The notes beneath the pieces were generated by a model. That model made no database searches and was not told the origin of the DNA. It was given only the letters and a program-made list of their open reading frames with translations. Positions 1 through 8,138 of a stretch of DNA of 64,000 bases are shown here, piece by piece (position 1 is the stretch's first letter; the number at the start of each line of letters is the position of its first letter). The DNA is taken from positions 9,799-73,798 of the forward strand of contig CAYSAJ010000006.1 in NCBI GenBank assembly GCA_964429005.1. Reading direction: 5' to 3'. Source of the DNA: JACRBE01 sp964429005 (GTDB lineage Bacteria; Chlamydiota; Chlamydiia; Chlamydiales; JACRBE01). The position numbers and the translations under genes are program-made.

Positions 1-427
1 GGATAAAAAACCTCTTCCCGTTTATGGATTGGGGCATAACGTAAGAGATTGGCTTTACGTTGAGGATCATGCTGAAGCGATTTATCTCCTTTTGCAGAAT
101 GCAAAAATGGGAAGTAGTTATAACGTCGGCGGAGATAACGAGTGGCGCAATATTGACCTCATTCATTTACTGATAGAGCTTTTTGCTGAAATGAGAAACA
201 AAGATCCCCATGAACTTACTAACCTCATTCAATTTGTTTCCGATAGGCCGGGGCACGACTTGCGCTACGCTCTCTCAAATGCTAAAATGGTCAACGATTT
301 CTCTTGGACTCCTCACCATTCGATGATAGAAGGGCTACGCAAAACTCTAAATTGGTATCTCAATGAAAAAAGAACAAATCTTATGTGTAATTCCAGCACG
401 TTTGAAATCCACTCGCTTTCCTCATAA
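1..427 (+). CDS. rfbB: dTDP-glucose 4,6-dehydratase, C-terminal part (5' end outside window)
   Basis: This is the last ~140 residues of an NAD-dependent sugar-nucleotide dehydratase (short-chain dehydrogenase/reductase fold) that converts dTDP-glucose to dTDP-4-keto-6-deoxyglucose for surface polysaccharide synthesis. The frame is open from base 2. It contains NVRDWLYVEDHAEAI and YNVGGDNEWRNIDL, then DRPGHDLRYALSNAKM, which are the conserved C-terminal blocks of RfbB. The N-terminal Rossmann domain is missing only because the window starts here. The 3' end overlaps the next gene by 65 nt. The family is clear; the exact sugar substrate is inferred. Confidence 0.85.
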   Translation, partial: DKKPLPVYGLGHNVRDWLYVEDHAEAIYLLLQNAKMGSSYNVGGDNEWRNIDLIHLLIELFAEMRNKDPHELTNLIQFVSDRPGHDLRYALSNAKMVNDFSWTPHHSMIEGLRKTLNWYLNEKRTNLMCNSSTFEIHSLSS

Positions 428-1129
428 GGTTATAGAGTCAATCCAAGGCAAACCTTTGGTTCAATGGGTCTATGAGGCAGCTTTGAATTCAGATTTTTTT
501 TCTGATGTGATCATCGCTATTGATAGCAAAGAAACACAGAATGTGGTCGAGTCGTTCAAAGGAAAGTATGAGTTTACTTCTCCTGATTGTCCGACGGGAA
601 CAGCGCGTACTGCTGAAGTCGTGAAAAGGATGAAAAATTCTCCTGAAATCATCCTCAATTGGCAGGCAGATGCACCACTTGTGAACAGGTCCATGCTAGA
701 ATCTACTTTTTCGAGTTTTGATCCTGAAATTGGAGTGTGGACCCTGAAAAAAGCGATTACTTCNNNNNNNNNNATGAAGATGTTGTGAATCCAAACGTTG
801 TAAAAGTAGTTACAGATCACTCTTGCAGAGCTCTATATTTTTCAAGAGCACCGATTCCCTATATCCGAAATCAGTCTGAATCTCAGCCGATTTTACCTTA
901 CTTCAAACATATTGGGCTGTATGCGTTTCGCAGAGAAGCATTATTAAAAATAGATGAACTGCCTCAGTCTGACTTAGAACAAATAGAAATGCTTGAGCAG
1001 CTTAAGTTCCTCTATCATGGGATAAAAATCCATGTGGGAACAACAACTCATGAATCAATAGAAATTGATACTAAAGAAGATGCTGAAAAAGTATCTAAAT
1101 ATCTCTCTTCTGAAGTCTTCGTAAGTTAA
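363..1129 (+). CDS. kdsB: 3-deoxy-manno-octulosonate cytidylyltransferase (CMP-KDO synthetase), interrupted by assembly gap
   Basis: This gene would activate KDO as CMP-KDO in the cytoplasm for addition to lipid A. The N-terminal part has the nucleotide-binding motif IPARLKSTRFPHK near residues 10-22 and the NWQADAPLV block, a variant of NVQGDEP. The C-terminal part has YFSRAPIPYIR, IGLYAFRREALL and LEQIEMLEQLKFL, which are typical of KdsB. The two halves lie in different frames on either side of ten N bases at 764-773, so the frame change is most simply a gap-length artefact. Total length is ~255 residues, normal for KdsB. The start lies inside rfbB, suggesting coupling. A related CMP-sugar synthetase is possible because some motif residues differ. 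Confidence 0.75.
764..773. other. assembly gap (10 N)
   Basis: Ten undetermined bases lie inside kdsB. The reading frame differs on the two sides, so the true gap length is not 10, or not equal to 10 modulo 3. This is a scaffold join rather than biology. Confidence 0.97.
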
Positions 1130-1137
1130 AAACTCAA

Positions 1138-1986
1138 TTACATCGTCGCTTTTATATGCGCTTCATCCGGCAAAGGTTTAAGGCCAGCAGCAGAATTCTC
1201 TTCAGAATCCAATTCACCTTCTTCAATATAAAGGGAACTCATCATCAAAGGAACTAAATCAGGACAATTTTTTTCAGCTAAAGAGAGCGTTAACAGATCA
1301 GGCAAAACATGGGCAACTTCTATACAAATTTTAGCAAGATCACCTTTACCCGATTTAACGAGCTCATCAAGTGTTTTGGTAGATGGAAATAGGGAATTTG
1401 ATGTAAAAAATAGAAGCATCTGTCTGAACTCTTCATTTGTTCCTCTAAAACAGGGAATAATATCATGAATCAGCTCCTCTTCCATCCGAGAGTAATTTTC
1501 TTGTCTTACATCATCAAGCATAGTCCAGCTAGGCTCAATTTTTCTTAAACACTCAAGCAGGTGAGCTGGCTCATGTTGAGCAATAAAGCACAGTTGAGAC
1601 ATCAATCTTGGGTACAATCGTATTGAACGATCTTTTTTTTGCTTCAGACACCTCGCAGTTTCGGAAACGAAGGGAGTAGCTGCAACTTGAACTGGGGCTT
1701 CTGCGGCAGCTCTTAATGTGGGCACGAGGGAACAGGTCAGAGGTAGTCCGCCTCTAATGGAGAGAGCTCGAGCAGACGATTTTTCAGGAAAAACAGTAAC
1801 ATCTTCCACTCTGTTTTCCAGAGGGGTTATAACGGGGGGGACTAGAAGAGATGAGGTAAGGGGGAGATTCGGAATATGGGGTGTCATAAGAAGAGATAAG
1901 GTGAGAGGTAGAGCGGGGGAGGAACCTCCCGATTCTTCCACGGGAGTGCAAGGCATTGAAAATATCTCTGAAGATGAATTAATCAT
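1138..1986 (-). CDS. hypothetical protein, Pro/Ser-rich N-terminus, tandem paralogue of the next gene
   Basis: Function is not recognised. The 282-residue protein has a low-complexity N-terminal third (residues 1-115, rich in Pro, Ser, Thr and Leu) with three copies of an LPLTxSL motif near residues 26, 41 and 81. A helical domain follows. Residues ~142-248 align with residues ~206-312 of the product of the upstream gene at 2102-3172; shared blocks are LLECLRKI/FLDCLVKI, LFPSTKTLDELV/VFPETRTLDVLI and VLPDLLTLSLA/VIPDLSTFYLA. The repeat-like helices recall degenerate ankyrin repeats. No signal peptide or membrane segment is seen. It converges on kdsB with an 8-nt gap and has a very AT-rich leader. 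A secreted effector is plausible but unproven. Confidence 0.7.
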   Translation of the reverse strand: MINSSSEIFSMPCTPVEESGGSSPALPLTLSLLMTPHIPNLPLTSSLLVPPVITPLENRVEDVTVFPEKSSARALSIRGGLPLTCSLVPTLRAAAEAPVQVAATPFVSETARCLKQKKDRSIRLYPRLMSQLCFIAQHEPAHLLECLRKIEPSWTMLDDVRQENYSRMEEELIHDIIPCFRGTNEEFRQMLLFFTSNSLFPSTKTLDELVKSGKGDLAKICIEVAHVLPDLLTLSLAEKNCPDLVPLMMSSLYIEEGELDSEENSAAGLKPLPDEAHIKATM

Positions 1987-2101
1987 AATAACCTTAGAAT
2001 TATTAATATATATTATATAATAAAGATTATTTTAACTCAATGGATTTTTTGAGTCATAAAAAGATTTAAGTCTTTAGTTTACAATTAATTACGAAGTTGT
2101 T

Positions 2102-3172
2102 TTAGAGGCCTGGTGGGCTTTCCACGTAACCATGGTGCGATAGAAAACGCACAGTTGCTACAAAGACGGGATCTGAGGCTATCGATATGTGATTGACCAA
2201 ATCTTGGAGCTCTTCCCTTCCAATCGCATGCACTAGTTCTCCCAAAAGCTCATTTCTATACCTAGCGGCTAAGTAAAATGTACTTAGATCAGGGATTACA
2301 TTACCTTTATGAATTAAGATTCGTGCAGAATCGACATGGCCAGCTAAAATCAATACATCGAGAGTTCGAGTTTCAGGAAATACGCCATAGGCCATAAAGA
2401 ATTCTAGGAGCTCGCCGAATTCTGTTGGGCGATCTTTAAAATTTTTTGTTATGATGCGCAGAAGATGATCTTCCCAGTCGCTTTTCATTTGGCAAGAAGC
2501 AGAGATCGGTTCATCCTCAAGAATGACCCATTTGATTTTAACCAAGCAGTCCAAAAAAATATCAAATTTTAAGACATTAGATAATGCGAAGAGCAAATCA
2601 GCATTTTCATTAGTTTTCTTAATAGGATCTTTTGAAGATAAAAAGCCTGCAGCGATTAGAGTTGCCTCTGAAGCTGATAAGGGCTTGCAGTCCAAAGGAC
2701 TGATTTTAACGTCTGGCATTCCAGCAAAAAAGTTGATATGAGGTTTGGGTGTAGATCCAAAAGAAGGAGTGTGGACAAATCTTGTTGGAGAGTCAGTTGA
2801 AGCCGGAGTATCTCTATCAGCAGCAGAGCTTGAGCGAATTGAAGCTGGTGTTGGTAGGGGAGCTGTATCTCTTTCCCTTAAACCAGCATCTTTTAATATG
2901 GCTGTAATTCTTCTTGATTCCACAAGCTTTGCAGGTGATACAGTTGCTAAGCTCGGGGATGGCGAAGGAGAGGGGGCAGGAGAAACACTCCCTCCTAAAA
3001 GAGCAGTAAGAGCCGGTGGTATTGGATGGAGAATTGAAGATTCTAAAGTGTCGAAGACCAGCGGCGTAACAAGACGTCTGAGGGGGATGAATGTTCTGGG
3101 GCCTGTTCCTGCGCCTGCAGCAGCAGGTGAGCTTGTGTGAGGGGAGGCTTTGGGTCTTACAACAGGAATCAT
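2102..3172 (-). CDS. hypothetical protein, Pro/Ser/Ala-rich N-terminus, tandem paralogue
   Basis: This 356-residue protein is not recognised. Residues 1-165 are disordered-looking and rich in Pro, Ala, Ser and Thr, including an SPAPSPSPSPS tract near residue 64. Residues ~190-350 are helical, and the part at ~206-312 is homologous to the C-terminal domain of the neighbour at 1138-1986. The helices (DVLILAGHVDSARILIHKG, for example) have the spacing of ankyrin-type repeats without the full consensus. The two genes are same-strand neighbours separated by 115 nt of AT-rich DNA, which fits a local duplication followed by divergence of the N-terminal linker. No transmembrane helix is seen. The architecture resembles chlamydial secreted proteins; that is inference. 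Confidence 0.7.
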   Translation of the reverse strand: MIPVVRPKASPHTSSPAAAGAGTGPRTFIPLRRLVTPLVFDTLESSILHPIPPALTALLGGSVSPAPSPSPSPSLATVSPAKLVESRRITAILKDAGLRERDTAPLPTPASIRSSSAADRDTPASTDSPTRFVHTPSFGSTPKPHINFFAGMPDVKISPLDCKPLSASEATLIAAGFLSSKDPIKKTNENADLLFALSNVLKFDIFLDCLVKIKWVILEDEPISASCQMKSDWEDHLLRIITKNFKDRPTEFGELLEFFMAYGVFPETRTLDVLILAGHVDSARILIHKGNVIPDLSTFYLAARYRNELLGELVHAIGREELQDLVNHISIASDPVFVATVRFLSHHGYVESPPGL

Positions 3173-3338
3173 AGTATCCTTCTTTTTTCCAAAATTTTAA
3201 GTAATTCGAAATTAATATGAAACCGTTAAAAATATAATTATTATAGATAATATTTATCTATTTAGTTTCCGCTGGATTTGTTAACTATAAAAATTTTAAT
3301 TTGACTTAGGTTTTTTTTTAATCCTGTTTACTTAAATG

Positions 3339-3359
3339 GTGTTTGACATGCACAAACAC
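3339..3359. promoter_or_regulatory. inverted repeat overlapping the suf -35 region, candidate operator
   Basis: GTGTTTG at 3339-3345 and CAAACAC at 3353-3359 form perfect 7-bp arms around a 7-nt centre. The left arm covers the start of the -35 hexamer and the right arm lies in the spacer, so a bound dimeric regulator would block RNA polymerase. Which regulator binds cannot be told from sequence. Confidence 0.45.
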
Positions 3360-3371
3360 TCGGATTACAAT
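3343..3371 (+). promoter_or_regulatory. suf operon promoter (TTGACA-N17-TACAAT)
   Basis: A -35 hexamer TTGACA at 3343-3348 and a -10 hexamer TACAAT at 3366-3371 are separated by exactly 17 nt. This is close to the sigma-70/sigma-66 consensus and lies ~32 nt before the sufB start. It is the best-matching promoter I saw in the window. Confidence 0.75.
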
Positions 3372-3403
3372 TTCACTCAAAATGATTAGAAGGATTAAAA
3401 AAT

Positions 3404-4843
3404 ATGTCAACTCAGGAGCTGTTACAAGAAAGAGCTGATTACAAGTATGGCTTTGTAACACCCATTGAATCTGAAAAATTGGCTAAAGGCCTTAGCGAAG
3501 ATGTCATCCGTCAAATTTCTGCGCTGAAAGATGAACCAGAGTTTTTACTCAAATTTCGGTTAGAAGCTTTTCGGTTATGGCAAGATATGACAGAACCTAC
3601 TTGGCCTAATGTAGACTATCCGCCAATCGATTTTCAAGATATTAGTTACTACTCTGCTCCCAAGAAAAAACAATCTTTAGACAGCCTCGATGAAGTAGAT
3701 CCTGAAATTTTGAAAACCCTTGAAAAATTAGGGGTTCCTGTTGATGAGCAAAAAAGACTTATGAATGTCGCTGTTGATGTTGTATTTGACTCTGTTTCGC
3801 TAGGTACTACATTTCGTAAAACTCTAGAAGAAGCTGGGGTTGTTTTATGCTCAATCAGTGAGGCGGTTCATAAATATCCTCATCTCATAGAAAAATACCT
3901 AGGAACGATTGTTCCACCAACTGACAACTTTTATGCTGCCTTAAACTCTGCTGTTTTTTCCGACGGATCCTTCGTTTATGTCCCAAAAGGAGTAAAATGT
4001 CCTATTGAACTTTCTACCTATTTTAGAATTAATGAAAGAGATACAGGTCAATTCGAGCGCACCCTGATTATTGCAGAAGAAGGTTCTAGCGTAAGCTATT
4101 TGGAAGGTTGTACTGCACCCGCTTTCGATACCAATCAACTTCATGCTGCGGTTGTAGAGCTCATCGCTCTTGATCATGCCGAAATCAAATACTCCACAGT
4201 ACAAAATTGGTATGCAGGTGATCCTAAAACAGGACTTGGCGGAATTTTCAATTTCGTCACAAAACGTGGTAAATGCCAAGGCAGGGGCTCGAAAATTTGC
4301 TGGACTCAGGTAGAAGCCGGAGCAGCAATTACCTGGAAATATCCCTCTTGTATATTATTAGGAGATGATTCTGTAGGCGAATTTTACTCAGTTGCTTTAA
4401 CAAATGGTTTTATGCAAGCTGACACCGGTACAAAAATGATTCACCTTGGAAAAAATACGAAATCAACGATTGTTTCTAAGGGGATATCAGCTGACAAATC
4501 TCACAATACCTATCGAGGAAAAGTTTTCATCTCTCCTCGAGCTGAGGGCGCTCGAAACTACACACAGTGTGATTCTATGCTCGTTGGTTGTGAATGTTCT
4601 GCAAACACATTCCCCTACATAGAAGTTTACAACTCTTCTGCTCAAATGGAGCATGAGGCCTCTACATCAAAAATGAACGAAGAGCAACTCTTTTATCTCC
4701 AGTCAAGAGGACTCACAAAAGAAGATGCTATTAACATGGTAGTTAGTGGATTTTGCAAAGAAGTCTTCGACGAACTTCCTTTAGAATTTGCGGCAGAAGC
4801 AAAAAAATTATTAACTTTAAAATTAGAAAACTCAGTGGGTTAA
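3404..4843 (+). CDS. sufB: Fe-S cluster assembly scaffold SufB
   Basis: SufB is the scaffold subunit of the SufBC2D complex, on which Fe-S clusters are built from sulfur delivered by SufS. The 479-residue length is normal. The C-terminal beta-helix core is clear, including FERTLIIAEEGSSVSYLEGC, GRGSKICWTQVEAGAAITWKYPS, SRAEGARNYTQCDSM-like sequence near residue 385, and the terminal EDAINMVVSGFCKEV block. The start ATG has AGAAGGA about 9 nt upstream. It is the first gene of a tight sufB-C-D-S operon, in the order I recall for C. trachomatis CT684-687. Confidence 0.96.
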   Translation: MSTQELLQERADYKYGFVTPIESEKLAKGLSEDVIRQISALKDEPEFLLKFRLEAFRLWQDMTEPTWPNVDYPPIDFQDISYYSAPKKKQSLDSLDEVDPEILKTLEKLGVPVDEQKRLMNVAVDVVFDSVSLGTTFRKTLEEAGVVLCSISEAVHKYPHLIEKYLGTIVPPTDNFYAALNSAVFSDGSFVYVPKGVKCPIELSTYFRINERDTGQFERTLIIAEEGSSVSYLEGCTAPAFDTNQLHAAVVELIALDHAEIKYSTVQNWYAGDPKTGLGGIFNFVTKRGKCQGRGSKICWTQVEAGAAITWKYPSCILLGDDSVGEFYSVALTNGFMQADTGTKMIHLGKNTKSTIVSKGISADKSHNTYRGKVFISPRAEGARNYTQCDSMLVGCECSANTFPYIEVYNSSAQMEHEASTSKMNEEQLFYLQSRGLTKEDAINMVVSGFCKEVFDELPLEFAAEAKKLLTLKLENSVG

Positions 4844-4846
4844 TGC

Positions 4847-5605
4847 ATGTTAGAAATCAAAAACCTTAAAGCGAGCATTGAAGGAAAAAAGATTCTCGGA
4901 AATTTTTCTCTATCGGTAAAGCCTGGAGAAATTCATGCGATCATGGGACCTAACGGAGCTGGAAAATCGACCCTTGCTAAAGTCTTAGCAGGACATCCTT
5001 CCTATGAATCTGATGCGGATCTTCTGCAATTTCAAGGGCGTGATTTGATTGAACTAGAACCAGAATATAGGGCTCATTTGGGCCTTTTTATGAGCTTCCA
5101 ATATCCTATTGAAGTTCAAGGGATCAGTAATTTCGAGTTCCTTTATAGCGTTTTTAATGCAAAAAGAAAAACTTCCGGAGAAGGGGAAATGAGCAGAGAT
5201 GAGTTCGATCATCACCTTCAGGCCATTCTCCACAAATATAAGATACCTCCTCGCTTTCTAGACCGCGATTTAAATTCAGGCTTTTCTGGAGGAGAAAAGA
5301 AAAAAAATGAACTCCTTCAAATGGCTGTCCTCGATCCAACTCTCGCTATTCTTGATGAGACAGATTCAGGGCTTGATATCGATGCTCTTCGCACTGTCGC
5401 AGAAGGAATCAATACCTTCATGACGCCCCACAAATCCCTTATATTAATTACTCACTACCAGAGACTTCTAGACTATGTAGAACCTGATTTTGTTCATGTA
5501 ATGAAAGAGGGTCAAATTATCCTCTCAGGGGGTAAAGAGCTCGCTCTTGAACTTGAACAAAAAGGCTATGATTGGATTGTTGCTCAGGAGGCAGGGGTAT
5601 GCTAA
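4847..5605 (+). CDS. sufC: Fe-S assembly ATPase SufC
   Basis: SufC is the ABC-type ATPase of the SufBCD complex; ATP binding drives the conformational change needed for cluster assembly. The 252-residue protein has Walker A GPNGAGKST near residue 35, the signature SGGEKKKNELLQM near residue 148, and Walker B LAILDETDSGLD near residue 168 with the D-loop typical of SufC. No membrane segment is present, as expected for a soluble ABC protein. The gene follows sufB by 3 nt and overlaps the sufD start. Confidence 0.96.
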   Translation: MLEIKNLKASIEGKKILGNFSLSVKPGEIHAIMGPNGAGKSTLAKVLAGHPSYESDADLLQFQGRDLIELEPEYRAHLGLFMSFQYPIEVQGISNFEFLYSVFNAKRKTSGEGEMSRDEFDHHLQAILHKYKIPPRFLDRDLNSGFSGGEKKKNELLQMAVLDPTLAILDETDSGLDIDALRTVAEGINTFMTPHKSLILITHYQRLLDYVEPDFVHVMKEGQIILSGGKELALELEQKGYDWIVAQEAGVC

Positions 5606-6867
5606 TCGATACCTTGCATGAACAGCATGAAAAAGTGAATTTGGAAGATCGAAAAAAAGTAGCTTCGATCAAAAAACTCGCTTGGGATCGCTTTATCCAA
5701 ATCGGGTTACCTACGAAAAAATCGGAAGGATTTGAATACCTTCCTTTAGAAGGATTCGCAAGGCAGGAATTTTCTCACTATCACAATGCTTCATCTTGCT
5801 TTGATGATGAAATCATTGAGAAAAACATCGATCCTGATTGCTCTTATTCCTATATTGTTATGGTCGACGGAGAATATTCTCCTGAACTATCAAGTTTCGA
5901 CGATGAATTAATTCATGTTCAAACACTTGAGGAGGCTTATCAAACTTTTGGCACCTCTTTAAGAGGAAAAATGGCGGAAGACATTAGTAAAACAGATAAT
6001 CCTTTTACTTTGCTCAACATGGCTCTTTTTGAAGAAGGGATTTTCGTTTCTATAGCAAAACAAGCTCGTTTATTAGCCCCGCTTCAAATTTTGCATATTG
6101 TGACACAATCGAGAATTCTTCACCCCCGAGTCTACTTATATTTAGGAAGAGAATCGGAAGGAAAAGTTTTAACAAGAACCATTATTAACTCTGAAAATCC
6201 TGTTTGGGTCAATGAGTGTATTGAAGTGTGGCTCGAAGAAAAAGCTCATTTAAATCATACAGATATTAGCATATTGAATGAGGACCATCACTACTATGTT
6301 TCTTCGGTGGAAGCTTCGGTTAAGCAAAAAGCAGATTACACTGCCTATATCGCAACGAATGGGTCTGCTATTGTGCGAAAATCTTATCATGAAGATCTTA
6401 AGGGTATCGAAGCCTCTAGCCAATTAAAAGGGCTGGCCTCATTAAAGAAAAATCACCACGCCCATATCTTTACTCATTTCCAGCATTCAGCTGAAAGAAC
6501 GAACTCACAGCAACACATGAAAGCGATGCTTGAAGACAAATCAAGATTTAGCTTTGATGGAAAAATTTTTGTAACTCAGCAAGGGCTATATTCTGAAGCC
6601 TATCAACTCAATAATAATTTTCTTCTCTCTGATCAAGCAGCCGCATTTAGTAAGCCTAATCTCGAAATTTTTGCAGATGATGTCAAAGCTTCCCATGGAT
6701 GTACTACAGCAAAGATTTCAGAAGAAGAAATGTTCTATCTCACTTCTAGAGGGCTTGCTAAGGACGATGCAAAAAAGCTGCTTATTAAAGCATTTTTAGA
6801 AGAAATTCTTCATGAAATCCCTCTTAAAGGTGCGCGTGATGTCGTCAAAGATGCTTTTAGAATCTGA
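5599..6867 (+). CDS. sufD: Fe-S assembly protein SufD
   Basis: SufD is the SufB paralogue that completes the SufBC2D scaffold and helps iron entry. The chosen ATG at 5599 has a GGAGG 8 nt upstream and gives 422 residues; the start overlaps the sufC stop. The C-terminal half holds the beta-helix core and the family block KASHGCTTAKISEEEMFYLTSRG near residue 370, followed by a helical tail (DDAKKLLIKAFLEEIL) that parallels SufB. The N-terminal half is poorly conserved, as usual. Translational coupling to sufC is likely. Confidence 0.93.
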   Translation: MLIDTLHEQHEKVNLEDRKKVASIKKLAWDRFIQIGLPTKKSEGFEYLPLEGFARQEFSHYHNASSCFDDEIIEKNIDPDCSYSYIVMVDGEYSPELSSFDDELIHVQTLEEAYQTFGTSLRGKMAEDISKTDNPFTLLNMALFEEGIFVSIAKQARLLAPLQILHIVTQSRILHPRVYLYLGRESEGKVLTRTIINSENPVWVNECIEVWLEEKAHLNHTDISILNEDHHYYVSSVEASVKQKADYTAYIATNGSAIVRKSYHEDLKGIEASSQLKGLASLKKNHHAHIFTHFQHSAERTNSQQHMKAMLEDKSRFSFDGKIFVTQQGLYSEAYQLNNNFLLSDQAAAFSKPNLEIFADDVKASHGCTTAKISEEEMFYLTSRGLAKDDAKKLLIKAFLEEILHEIPLKGARDVVKDAFRI

Positions 6868-8068
6868 GATTCGAAATCAGTTTCCCATGCTCCACAAAGA
6901 GGAAGATCACGAGCCGTTTATCTACTTAGATACTTCGGCCACATCCCTAAAACCTCGATGTGTTATTGAGGAAATGTCCCATTTTGCCCTCCATGAGTAT
7001 GGCACAGTTCATCGAGCTGTCTATCAAAATGCAACCCATGCCACTGAGCGCTATCAACAAGTACGAGCAAAGGTGAAAGAATTCATTCATGCATCTAGTG
7101 ATGGTGAAATTGTTTTTGTAAGGGGAGCAACACAGGGAATCAATCTTTTAGCATCTAGCTTAGGAGAGCTTCTTTTAAAAGAAGGGGATGAAGTCGTGAT
7201 TTCAGCACTTGAACATCATGCTAATATCGTTCCTTGGCAACAAATTTGTGAAAGAAAAAAAGCACTTCTTAAAATCGTTCCTGTTTTAGCTGATGGCACA
7301 ATCGACCTCAAAACTTATGAAGAAATGTTGTCTCCAAAAGTAAAGATTGTAAGTATAGCGCATGTCTCAAATGTGCTTGGAACAATCAATCCAATTAAAT
7401 GGATGGCAAAAAAAGCTCATGAAATAGGGGCAGTTTTTTGTGTTGATGGAGCCCAAGCTGCAGGTCGCTTAAAAATCGATGTTGTCGATCTGGATGTAGA
7501 CTTTTACGTATTTTCTGCCCATAAAATGTACGGCCCCACAGGGCTTGGTGTCCTTTATGGTAAGTATTACCTCCTAGATCAAATGCCACCCTATGAAACA
7601 GGGGGAGATATGATCAAAGAGGTGTCATTTAGCCATACTTCTTATCAGGAAGCTCCTCTCAAATTTGAGGCTGGGACCCCTAGTATCATTGAGGTTATTG
7701 GGCTCGGCGCTGCTATTGATTTTATCGAAACAATAGGCCTTGAAAGCATTTATGACCATGAGCAGTATCTGTTAGCCATTTTATTAGAAGGGCTTAGGGC
7801 TAAGTCGTTTGTGAAAGTAATAGGATCAGCCCCTGAAAGAGCAGGGCTTGTATCATTCACTATACAAGGGATACATTGCCTTGATGTTGCCTCATTTCTA
7901 GATGCTAAAGGCATATGCATCAGATCGGGCCATTTGTGTGCTCAGCCCCTCCTTCGCAGCTTGGGGCTCCACCAAGTCCTAAGGGCCTCTATTGGTATTT
8001 ATACTGCTGAAGATGAGATACATAAGTTTTTAAATTCTTTAGATAGTATATATTCTTTATTAAATTAG
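6839..8068 (+). CDS. sufS: SufS-type cysteine desulfurase
   Basis: This PLP enzyme removes sulfur from L-cysteine for Fe-S synthesis. The start at 6839 lies inside sufD (29-nt overlap) with AAAGG upstream and gives 409 residues, normal for group II desulfurases. Visible landmarks: YLDTSATSLKP at the N-terminus, EHHANIVPWQ near residue 125 (PLP-stacking His), VDGAQAAGRLKID (PLP Asp), the PLP lysine in FSAHKMYGPTGLG, and the catalytic Cys in RSGHLCAQP near residue 370. All active-site residues are present, in contrast to the NifS-like protein at 26180. No SufE gene is seen in the window. Confidence 0.95.
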   Translation: MSSKMLLESEIRNQFPMLHKEEDHEPFIYLDTSATSLKPRCVIEEMSHFALHEYGTVHRAVYQNATHATERYQQVRAKVKEFIHASSDGEIVFVRGATQGINLLASSLGELLLKEGDEVVISALEHHANIVPWQQICERKKALLKIVPVLADGTIDLKTYEEMLSPKVKIVSIAHVSNVLGTINPIKWMAKKAHEIGAVFCVDGAQAAGRLKIDVVDLDVDFYVFSAHKMYGPTGLGVLYGKYYLLDQMPPYETGGDMIKEVSFSHTSYQEAPLKFEAGTPSIIEVIGLGAAIDFIETIGLESIYDHEQYLLAILLEGLRAKSFVKVIGSAPERAGLVSFTIQGIHCLDVASFLDAKGICIRSGHLCAQPLLRSLGLHQVLRASIGIYTAEDEIHKFLNSLDSIYSLLN

Positions 8069-8138
8069 CAGTTTAGTTTCTGTTGCTTAATTATGTTTTG
8101 ATTTATAATTATAGTTAATAATTTAAACCAATGCCTTT

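Noticed and set aside
1718..2020. Open frame on the plus strand opposite the 1138-1986 gene
   Set aside because: It mirrors the low-complexity N-terminal region of the minus-strand gene and has no family signal or ribosome-binding site; a shadow frame.
2745..3140. Plus-strand open frame opposite the Pro/Ser-rich linker of the 2102-3172 gene
   Set aside because: Its Gly/Ala-rich translation is the antisense of a biased-composition region; there is no independent support.
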